12,944 nucleotides of DNA from Chitinophagaceae bacterium UBA4857 (lineage in GTDB: Bacteria > Bacteroidota > Bacteroidia > Chitinophagales > Chitinophagaceae). The notes under the pieces are model-generated. The model saw only the letters and a list, made by a program, of their open reading frames with translations. It did not search any database and was not told the origin of the DNA. Of this stretch, positions 6,776-12,944 are shown piece after piece (positions within the stretch are counted from its first letter, which is position 1; each line of letters opens with the position of its first letter). The stretch covers positions 1 through 12,944 of the forward strand of contig DHEF01000009.1 in the NCBI GenBank assembly GCA_002399735.1, given 5' to 3'. Both the position numbers and the translations under genes were made by a program.

Positions 6776-7885
6776 ATGAGTGTAAATCTGCGTCCCGATA
6801 AATACCTGAAATATTTATACCTGCCCAACCTGGTGGGTACACAGCGTACCAAAGAAATATTATCGGTAAACCCAACTGTTTTACCCGTACGTGAAGAGGC
6901 AAAGGAAGTAATAATTACTGCTTACGAATATGATGCTACTACCATAACAGAAAAGGTGTTTGATGATATTGAACAAGCGTTTCCCTACAAGAATACTGAC
7001 AAGATAAGTTGGATAAACATTGATGGTATTCGCAAAAAAGATGTGGAAATTATTTCGCAACACTTTAATATTCATCCTCTTTTAATAGAAGATATATTAA
7101 GTGTGGGCCAGCGCCCGAAAACCGATGAAGTGGAAGGCGTTATGTTTTGTTTGTTAAACATGTTGTATTACAATACCGAAAAACAAACTGTAGAACAGGA
7201 ACAAATAAGTATTGTACTGGGACAAAATTTTGTTATAAGTTTTCAGGAAGATGCCAGCCGCGATGTATTTAATCCGTTACGTGATAAACTGAAACTTCCC
7301 ACCAGTAAGGCCCGTGGCCGTACTGCCGATTATTTGTGTTATGTGTTATTGGATTTAATTGTTGACAATTATTTTCTGGTAATGGAAAAAGTAGGGGATA
7401 GAATTGAAGACCTGGAGGAAGAAATAATACGTAACAGCAATAAACGATCGTTGGCAAAAGTAAACCAGTTACGTAAGGAGTTAATAGTACTAAAACGAAA
7501 CATTGTACCCGTAAGAGATTTGTTAAGCGGTATCATCCGCAGCGAAAACGAACTATTGGAAGACCGTACCACCAAATATTTTAAAGACGTTTACGACCAT
7601 ATTGTACAAGCCATTGACCTGACAGAAAACTATCGTGATATGATGATGAGTTTACAGGATTTATACATTAATAATGTAAACTTAAAAATGAACGAAGTAA
7701 TGAAAGTAATGGCCATTGTGACCTGTTTACTGGCACCCGCAACGGTTATTGGCGGCATATTCGGAATGAATTTTGAAAACGTACCCTTACTGGGCAATCA
7801 TTGGGGTTTCTGGTTTGCTATGGGTGCTATGTTGCTAATTCCTATTTGGATGATCAGAGCGTTTAAACGACGTGGTTGGTTTTAA
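6776..7885 (+). CDS. corA: CorA family magnesium transporter
   Basis: This inner-membrane channel for Mg2+ (also Co2+ and Ni2+ in relatives) works as a pentamer. It has 369 residues, in the usual range. The large N-terminal cytoplasmic domain and long stalk helix (about 190-300, charge-rich) precede two C-terminal membrane helices (about 306-328 and 342-362). The selectivity motif GMN is present at 330-332 (IFGMNFENVP), and the basic tail KRRGWF is typical. The start at 6776 gives a complete N-terminal domain. I see no clear -7/-33 promoter upstream, and no M-box Mg2+ riboswitch is evident in the spacer. Confidence 0.95.
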   Translation: MSVNLRPDKYLKYLYLPNLVGTQRTKEILSVNPTVLPVREEAKEVIITAYEYDATTITEKVFDDIEQAFPYKNTDKISWINIDGIRKKDVEIISQHFNIHPLLIEDILSVGQRPKTDEVEGVMFCLLNMLYYNTEKQTVEQEQISIVLGQNFVISFQEDASRDVFNPLRDKLKLPTSKARGRTADYLCYVLLDLIVDNYFLVMEKVGDRIEDLEEEIIRNSNKRSLAKVNQLRKELIVLKRNIVPVRDLLSGIIRSENELLEDRTTKYFKDVYDHIVQAIDLTENYRDMMMSLQDLYINNVNLKMNEVMKVMAIVTCLLAPATVIGGIFGMNFENVPLLGNHWGFWFAMGAMLLIPIWMIRAFKRRGWF

Positions 7886-7886
7886 T

Positions 7887-7906
7887 AAATCTCAGATATG
7901 AGATTT
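7887..7906. repeat. 8-bp inverted repeat directly after corA
   Basis: The perfect arms AAATCTCA (7887-7894) and TGAGATTT (7899-7906) enclose the loop GATA and begin 1 nt after the corA stop codon. This position suggests a role at the corA mRNA 3' end, but no T-tract follows, so termination is uncertain. The sequence partly resembles the M23 terminator at 143-174 (shared AATCT and AGATAT words). Confidence 0.4.
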
Positions 7907-8001
7907 ACTAGAACTTGCGCTACGAGATGTTTCATAATAAATTACTCCTAAACAAAAAAAACAATGTTTTTAAGCAAATTATTATTTTGCGCCTTCAAAT
8001 T

Positions 8002-8730
8002 ATGAGTAACAAACCCACCCTTAATACATCGCTTAGTCCTACATTACTACATTTATACGATCTAAGCAATAGTGTTGTAGTTATTATTGATGTATTCAGA
8101 GCGACTTCTACCATTGCATCCGCTTTGTTTAATGGAGCTAAAAGTGTTATTCCGGTTGATTCGGTGCCTAAAGCCATAGAAATAAGTAAACAAATAGAAG
8201 GCATTGCAGCAGGTGAACGTGATGGCAAATTAGCCGAGGGTTTATCTTACGGCAACTCTCCATTAGAATACAACAGGGAGTTTATTGAAAATAAAACACT
8301 GGTACTTACAACCACCAATGGTACCAGGTTGTTACACATGGCATTGGATAAAAATGCCGATACGGTTATTACCGGCTCTTTCCCCAATTTATCCGCAGTA
8401 TGTAATTTTTTAGTAGCCGAAAAAAAGAATGTAATACTAGGTTGCTCCGGCTGGAAAGACCGTTTTAATTTAGAAGATACTTTATTTGCCGGTGCCGTAA
8501 TACATCAGATAAAAAAGCATTTTGAAATACATTGTGACAGCTCATTGATGGCGGAAGCTATGTACACCAAACATAAAAATAACCTGCTAGGTTTTGCTTC
8601 AAAAATGACTCACTATCATCGATTGGTAGAACGTTTTGGATTAATTGATGATATTGCTTTTTGTCTTACACCAGACGTGGCAAATGTGTTGCCTTATTAC
8701 AAAGACGGCAAATTAATTGTTGGCGGATAA
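8002..8730 (+). CDS. comB: 2-phosphosulfolactate phosphatase family protein (ComB)
   Basis: The family hydrolyses 2-phosphosulfolactate to sulfolactate and phosphate in a Mg2-dependent reaction. This is the second step of coenzyme M synthesis in methanogens. The conserved blocks are visible: VVVIIDVFRATSTIASAL, GERDGKLAEGLSYGNSPLEY, TTTNGTRLL and GCSGWKDRFNLEDTLFAGA. The ATG at 8002 (MSNKPTLN) gives 242 residues, a normal length. An in-frame ATG at 7915 would add 29 residues of low-complexity K/N/I sequence with no family resemblance, so it is rejected. TTATTTTGC (7982-7990) is a near match to a -7 element just before 8002. The role in Bacteroidota is not settled, since coenzyme M is not expected. 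Sulfolactate or sulfonate metabolism is the obvious inference. Confidence 0.88.
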   Translation: MSNKPTLNTSLSPTLLHLYDLSNSVVVIIDVFRATSTIASALFNGAKSVIPVDSVPKAIEISKQIEGIAAGERDGKLAEGLSYGNSPLEYNREFIENKTLVLTTTNGTRLLHMALDKNADTVITGSFPNLSAVCNFLVAEKKNVILGCSGWKDRFNLEDTLFAGAVIHQIKKHFEIHCDSSLMAEAMYTKHKNNLLGFASKMTHYHRLVERFGLIDDIAFCLTPDVANVLPYYKDGKLIVGG

Positions 8731-8777
8731 AAAATCTCCAAAGATACGCTTTTTAAGTGGCATTATGCCGTGGATAA

Positions 8778-8795
8778 AAGTATTTATAAATACTT
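8778..8795. repeat. 18-bp perfect palindrome
   Basis: AAGTATTTATAAATACTT is a perfect palindrome with no spacer, located 48 nt after comB and about 235 nt before the SNF2 gene. A gapless dyad of this size is more like a protein-binding site than an RNA hairpin. No cognate regulator is visible. Confidence 0.45.
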
Positions 8796-8912
8796 CGCAT
8801 TTTATAAGGAATTACGCTTTACATTCTTTTATTTTTGCCGATTGCCCTTTGCTAATTGCCGCAGAGTGTAGTGTTATGGCTGGTTTTAATTGTTCATCTG
8901 TGTTAATGTTGT

Positions 8913-8946
8913 TGAACGGAGCGTCGCAAGGGACGATCCATCAGGG
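8913..8946. repeat. Dispersed hairpin repeat, copy 2
   Basis: This copy shares an exact 18-mer (8913-8930) and an exact CCATCAGGG (8938-8946) with the opposite strand of copy 1 (1287-1320), at identical spacing. The 7-nt segment between them differs. In this copy that segment creates its own stem: GGAGCGTC (8918-8925) pairs with GACGATCC (8932-8939), with one mismatch around a 6-nt loop. The conserved ends with a structured, variable middle point to a real repeat family and not chance. Confidence 0.6.
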
Positions 8947-9012
8947 AACTGCAGTTGATAAACAAAAAATTTTTTCTCCATTACACAACACCATTGGTTA
9001 AAACAAGGGCTG

Positions 9013-9020
9013 TTAATTTG
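9013..9020 (+). promoter_or_regulatory. Weak candidate -7 element of the SNF2 gene
   Basis: TTAATTTG matches 7 of 8 positions of TAnnTTTG and lies 11 nt before the start codon. The nearest upstream TTG (8994-8996) is only 16 nt away, shorter than the usual spacing. It is a low-confidence call. Confidence 0.2.
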
Positions 9021-9031
9021 TTTTAATTATT

Positions 9032-12000
9032 ATGGCATTACCACATCTTGTAAAGTACATATACACGCATGGCAGCGATGAAGTGATTCGCAGAGGAAAG
9101 AAAATTCATGCGACCGGCTTTGTTGAATTAATTGAGTACGACGATCTTTTTGGATCGGCAGTATTGCGGGTTAAGGACGATACCTATGCTACTTTTTATA
9201 AAGTTTATTTGCAGCGTATAAAAGATGCTGAATCATTATCGGTTCGTTGTACCTGCCCGTACAACCTGGGCGATATATGCCGCCACGAAAGTGCAGGTTT
9301 GTTTTACATTCAGGACTTAATGGACAAGGGGCAGCTACGTACCGAAGACACTCGTTATGATCAACGCCATACGGTAGCAAAAATTAAAACACTCGATCAT
9401 AAAACATTACGCTTATTATCATCGCATGATATTGTTTCGGAAGCGGATGATTTTTTATCGAAGAATAAAAAAGGGGTAAAAATAAAATTTGCCGAAAATG
9501 AAACGGTGAAAGCCGATGTAACATTGGATGGCAAAGTGTACGAAGTTATTTTACGCAAAAACGAAGAACGAAGTTTTGATACCAGTTGCGATTATGATGA
9601 CCCAAATCATTTGTTGTGTTTGCCTAAGGTGATTGTATTTTTATATTTATTGCAGGAGCATGGGGCATTGTATTTTGATTCGATCAGAAACTGGGACAAT
9701 GTTAAAAACAAACTACTGGAAGCTTATGGCTACTCTTTAAGTGATGATTTAAAGGGGAAGTTTGAATTTGTGTTTAAGGAAGGAAAACCGTTCTTGCGTG
9801 TGCTGGATCCCTCTATTAAAAGAGTGGTGGCACCGGCTTTGCAACCAAGGCCCGTATTATTGCCCATTAAACCTAAAGAGGAAGAACTGATAGAAGTAAT
9901 TGCTGATGAAAAGAAAGAACCCAGTAAACGTTTTGGTTTGGTCATTAACCTGAACAAAACAGCATACCCTTACTTTACTATTGATATTGTAACCGGTGAT
10001 ATTAATGAAGCCAAAGATGGCTTTGTGGGTAACATTGAAAAAGTTGATATCAGCCGTTTTGTAGATACACAGCATTACACAGAAGAAGATTCCATCTTAC
10101 TTGCGGCCGTTAGAAAATTACAGGATGGTGAGCTGAATAAATATGTTAGTCGTAACTCACCTTTTTCGGGTATATGGGAAAATATTATTCACGCCGAGGA
10201 TGAAGAATTGCCGGACGAAACAAAATCTTTGATGGCAGAATACCTGTTGCCAAAACTTAAAAAAATATTTGGCGACAATGCAGGCAGTAATTTTTTATAC
10301 CTGTTACCAAAAGGTAAAACATTTAAAACAGCCAGTCTGGAGAGCCTGGAGGTAGAAGCACAAGCTGTTGTACCTGTTTTTAATATAAGCAAAAACAAAG
10401 ACTATGAAGTAGAATGCAAGGCGCAGGTGGGTCATATGGAGTTTGATATACAGGATAATGAAGCACCAAGTCCGTTGTTCTTTTTGTACAACAACCGTTT
10501 ATCGTTATGGAATGATAAAGATACCCTGCATTTAATTGAAAAGTTTTTACCTGCTGGTACTAAAAAGTTTAATGCTGAAGAATGGCCTGCTGCGTTGAAT
10601 AGTTTTGTATTACCACTAACACGAGATTATAAAGTAAACTTTGATCAGGACTTAATACAGGAAGTAAAAGATGGTGAGCCTGAGGTGAAATTGTTTTTAG
10701 TGGAGAAAGGGGACTACCTTATTTTTCAACCATCTTTCTCGTATAAAGGTTACGCAACAAAAGCAAAAGACCGTGATGCCGTGATAGTACCGCAAAACGA
10801 TAAGGTAATTGTGGTACACAGAAATCGTGATTTGGAACAGGTGCATATTGATAAATTGCAAAACCTGCATTCCAACTTTATTTATAACGAAGACAATGGC
10901 TCGCTGGCATTAAAGGGAACAGATGTATTAAAAAACAACTGGTTCTTTTTATTTGTAGATGCGATGAAAGAAATTAAAACGCCGGTGTTTGGTTTCGAAG
11001 CATTGAAAAACTTCCGTTTTAATACGGCCAAACCACAAACAAAAATATTCATTAGCAGTAATACGGATTGGTTTGATGCAAAAGTGGATATAGTTTTCGG
11101 TGACCAGAAAGTGACCGTTGCTGAAGTAAAAAAAGCATTGGCCAACAAACAACAGTTTGTACAATTAAACGATGGCACATTGGGTATTTTACCCGAAGAG
11201 TGGTTGAAGAAGTATTCATTGTTGTTCCGTGTAGGCGAGGGCAATAGCAATAACCTTAAACTATCACGTTACCATTTAAGTGTGGTAGATGAGTTGTACG
11301 AAAACCGCGATGAAGAAGAATTGAGTATTCAACTGGAAGGCAAGTATGAAAATTTAAGAGAGTTTAATAAGATAGATGAAGTTTCTCCATCGGAAAAACT
11401 ATTACCTATTTTAAGGCCTTACCAGGTATCGGGTTTCCAGTGGTTAAATTATTTAAAAGATATTAAGTGGGGCGGTATTCTGGCAGATGATATGGGTTTG
11501 GGTAAAACCGTACAAGCCTTATCGTTTATGGAATACTTTCATCGTATTCAGGATGGTAAGTTGCAGGCATTGGTAGTTTGCCCTACAACACTTATTTATA
11601 ACTGGGAAAACGAGATAAAAAAGTTTACACCTCATTTAACCTACAGCATTCACCATGGCGCATTACGTACTAGAAACCGTGAGGACCTGTTAAGTAAAAA
11701 TATTATTATTACTACCTACGGTACATTACGAAGCGATATAAAACTATTGGTAAGTTTTGATTTGGACTATGTAGTGTTGGATGAGAGCCAGGCGATTAAA
11801 AACCCGGCCAGTAAGGTTACAAAAGCTGCCAGTTTACTAAATGCCAAACACCGTTTGTGTATGAGTGGTACGCCACTGCAAAACAATACGTTTGATGTGT
11901 TTGCGCAAATGAACTTTTTAAACCCTGGTATGCTGGGTACCATGGAGTTTTTCCGTCAGGAGTTTGCTATACCTATTGATAAATTTGGCGAGGCAGACAG

Positions 12001-12802
12001 GAAAGAACATTTGAGAAAAATATTGTATCCTTTTATTTTACGCCGTACAAAAGAACAAGTGGCAAAAGATTTACCGGAAAAACAGGAGATGATTTTGTGG
12101 TGCGAAATGGAAGATGAACAAAGAAATATTTACGATGCCTACCGTAACGATTTCCGTAATAAAATTTTGGGAACTATTGAAACACAGGGCATACAAAAAT
12201 CGCAGTTGACCATTTTACAAGGGTTAATGAAGTTGCGCCAGATTTGTGACTCACCTGCTATACTGAATGAAGAAGAAAAGTTTGAAAACCATTCTATCAA
12301 GTTAGATGAACTAGCCCGTGAGATAACCGAAAACATTGGCGATCATAAAGCCCTGGTGTTCTCACAGTTTTTGGGTATGCTTGGTTTAATCAGGAAAAAG
12401 CTGGAAGAGTTAGGTATTAAGTACGAATATTTCGATGGCAGCACATCCGCACCGGACAGAGAGAAAGCCATTCAAAGTTTTCAGAAGGATGATGAAGTAC
12501 GAGTATTCCTTATTTCGTTAAAAGCCGGTGGTGTGGGCTTAAACCTTACCGCTGCGGACTATGTGTACATTGTTGACCCATGGTGGAACCCTGCCGTAGA
12601 ACAACAAGCTATTGACCGTACACATCGTATTGGACAAACAAAAAATATTTTTGCCTATCGCATGATATGTAAGGATACGATTGAAGATAAAATTGTACAG
12701 TTACAGGAAAAGAAAAGAGCACTGGCAAAAGATATTATTTCCGACGATACAGGGTTTGTAAAATCGCTTACCAGGGAAGATGTGGAGTATTTGTTCAGTT
12801 AA
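9032..12802 (+). CDS. SWIM zinc-finger SNF2/helicase-domain ATPase
   Basis: The protein has 1256 residues. The N-terminal SWIM zinc finger has the CxC...CxH ligands at C73, C75, C83 and H85 (VRCTCPYNLGDICRHES). The C-terminal third is a Swi2/Snf2 ATPase. The Q-like entry LRPYQVSGFQWLNYL (about 793-807) precedes Walker A DMGLGKT (820-826, K825), the Walker B box DESQ (917-920), the helicase C domain from about 1105 (ALVFSQF), and motif VI QQAIDRTHRIGQ (1191-1202). All ATPase motifs look intact. Residues about 100-780 have no domain I can name; related bacterial proteins carry SNF2-associated regions there. Such proteins translocate on DNA and may remodel RNA polymerase or other DNA-bound proteins. 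It appears monocistronic, with no methylase, nuclease or defence partner in the window. The exact cellular role is unknown. Confidence 0.9.
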   Translation: MALPHLVKYIYTHGSDEVIRRGKKIHATGFVELIEYDDLFGSAVLRVKDDTYATFYKVYLQRIKDAESLSVRCTCPYNLGDICRHESAGLFYIQDLMDKGQLRTEDTRYDQRHTVAKIKTLDHKTLRLLSSHDIVSEADDFLSKNKKGVKIKFAENETVKADVTLDGKVYEVILRKNEERSFDTSCDYDDPNHLLCLPKVIVFLYLLQEHGALYFDSIRNWDNVKNKLLEAYGYSLSDDLKGKFEFVFKEGKPFLRVLDPSIKRVVAPALQPRPVLLPIKPKEEELIEVIADEKKEPSKRFGLVINLNKTAYPYFTIDIVTGDINEAKDGFVGNIEKVDISRFVDTQHYTEEDSILLAAVRKLQDGELNKYVSRNSPFSGIWENIIHAEDEELPDETKSLMAEYLLPKLKKIFGDNAGSNFLYLLPKGKTFKTASLESLEVEAQAVVPVFNISKNKDYEVECKAQVGHMEFDIQDNEAPSPLFFLYNNRLSLWNDKDTLHLIEKFLPAGTKKFNAEEWPAALNSFVLPLTRDYKVNFDQDLIQEVKDGEPEVKLFLVEKGDYLIFQPSFSYKGYATKAKDRDAVIVPQNDKVIVVHRNRDLEQVHIDKLQNLHSNFIYNEDNGSLALKGTDVLKNNWFFLFVDAMKEIKTPVFGFEALKNFRFNTAKPQTKIFISSNTDWFDAKVDIVFGDQKVTVAEVKKALANKQQFVQLNDGTLGILPEEWLKKYSLLFRVGEGNSNNLKLSRYHLSVVDELYENRDEEELSIQLEGKYENLREFNKIDEVSPSEKLLPILRPYQVSGFQWLNYLKDIKWGGILADDMGLGKTVQALSFMEYFHRIQDGKLQALVVCPTTLIYNWENEIKKFTPHLTYSIHHGALRTRNREDLLSKNIIITTYGTLRSDIKLLVSFDLDYVVLDESQAIKNPASKVTKAASLLNAKHRLCMSGTPLQNNTFDVFAQMNFLNPGMLGTMEFFRQEFAIPIDKFGEADRKEHLRKILYPFILRRTKEQVAKDLPEKQEMILWCEMEDEQRNIYDAYRNDFRNKILGTIETQGIQKSQLTILQGLMKLRQICDSPAILNEEEKFENHSIKLDELAREITENIGDHKALVFSQFLGMLGLIRKKLEELGIKYEYFDGSTSAPDREKAIQSFQKDDEVRVFLISLKAGGVGLNLTAADYVYIVDPWWNPAVEQQAIDRTHRIGQTKNIFAYRMICKDTIEDKIVQLQEKKRALAKDIISDDTGFVKSLTREDVEYLFS

Positions 12803-12843
12803 ATTTTTTTGTAGTCGGCTGCATTGCTACTAGCAACCCCAAA

Positions 12844-12860
12844 CCCCTAAAGGGGCTTTA
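12844..12860 (+). terminator. Possible terminator of the SNF2 gene
   Basis: CCCC (12844-12847) and GGGG (12852-12855), extendable by one T-A pair, form a tight hairpin around TAAA, followed by CTTTA. It lies 41 nt after the SNF2 stop. The stem is short and the T-tract weak, so it may equally be a copy of a common C4/G4 intergenic hairpin. No other terminator candidate is seen in the final 142 nt. Confidence 0.4.
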
Positions 12861-12903
12861 GACTTTGATTACACGGGACTTATTTTTTTGTTATCAGCGT
12901 TTT

Positions 12904-12929
12904 AGCCTTGATTGGGCTTTAGTTGCGTA
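12904..12929. repeat. Dispersed hairpin repeat, degenerate partial copy 3
   Basis: Positions 12905-12929 match 1286-1310 of copy 1 at 20 of 25 positions, in the same orientation. The AGCCC/GGGCT hairpin of copy 1 is kept here as AGCCT (12904-12908) with GGGCT (12914-12918), a G-U pair replacing one G-C. Similarity stops at about 12929, and the CGCTCCGTTCA part is absent. Confidence 0.4.
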
Positions 12930-12944
12930 TTCTAAGATATAAAC

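Larger units (their letters stand above)
8731..9031. other. Gene-free 301-nt spacer between comB and the SNF2 gene
   Basis: No convincing gene is seen here. A 94-codon frame (8717-9001, plus) overlaps the comB end, crosses the repeat copy 2 and has no recognisable domain. The stretch contains an 18-bp perfect palindrome (8778-8795), the hairpin repeat copy 2 (8913-8946), an A6T6 tract (8964-8975) and a weak promoter-like TTAATTTG (9013-9020) just before the SNF2 start. A decayed gene cannot be excluded for 8740-8880. Confidence 0.5.

Noticed and set aside
7915..8001. Upstream in-frame start that would extend ComB by 29 residues
   Set aside because: The extension is low-complexity (K/N/I-rich) and lies outside the family's usual N-terminus. 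The ATG at 8002 fits the family length.
8717..9001. A 94-codon plus-strand frame after comB
   Set aside because: It overlaps the comB end by 14 nt, part of its protein is encoded by the dispersed repeat, it has no recognisable domain or membrane pattern, and its composition is unlike its neighbours. It is most likely spurious, though a gene remnant is possible.
10882..11250. A 122-codon minus-strand frame inside the SNF2 gene
   Set aside because: It is antisense to an intact long coding region, has a low-complexity N/F/S-rich composition and shows no domain.
9032..12802. SNF2 protein as part of an anti-phage system (for example a DISARM-like helicase)
   Set aside because: No methyltransferase, nuclease, phospholipase-D protein or other defence partner is present on either side within the window, and the SWIM-SNF2 architecture is common in core genomes.

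Overview
The window looks like chromosomal DNA from a member of the Bacteroidota, most likely the Chitinophagaceae or a close family. The base composition is moderately AT-rich and the proteins are typical of that phylum. Several intergenic regions carry the TAnnTTTG-type -7 element used by the Bacteroidota housekeeping sigma factor, and Shine-Dalgarno sequences are mostly absent. I see no phage genes, transposase, CRISPR array, rRNA or tRNA, so this is an ordinary core-genome segment with some interesting intergenic structure.

Layout. Positions 1-172 are non-coding or hold the tail of a gene beyond the edge, and are dense in inverted repeats. A membrane-anchored M23 cell-wall peptidase (173-1144, minus) is divergent from alaS, alanyl-tRNA synthetase (1442-4057, plus). 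The 297-nt divergent region holds candidate promoters for both and one copy of a short repeat family. Downstream of alaS, a 43-codon antisense gene for a small single-pass membrane protein (4073-4204, minus) converges on alaS, and its last codons are built into the alaS terminator hairpin. A two-gene operon follows: a membrane-anchored C45-type Ntn hydrolase with a C-terminal TPR (4488-6170), then acpS, holo-ACP synthase (6174-6548), 3 nt later. Next come a CorA magnesium transporter (6776-7885) and a ComB-family 2-phosphosulfolactate phosphatase (8002-8730). After a 301-nt gene-free stretch comes a 1256-residue SWIM-SNF2 helicase-like ATPase (9032-12802). The last 142 nt hold a C4/G4 hairpin and a degenerate third copy of the repeat.

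How the genes relate. Most are independent housekeeping units: translation (alaS), acyl-carrier activation (acpS), Mg2+ uptake (corA), wall remodelling (M23) and a DNA- or RNA-polymerase-remodelling ATPase (SNF2). The only clear operon is C45 hydrolase-acpS. It may join an amide or acyl-transfer enzyme to phosphopantetheinylation, but that link is inference.

The least-explained items are the small antisense membrane protein, the dispersed hairpin-forming repeat (about 1286-1323, 8913-8946, 12904-12929), the cluster of hairpins at the left edge, and the roughly 690-residue unassigned middle of the SNF2 protein. I found no convincing new multi-gene system.
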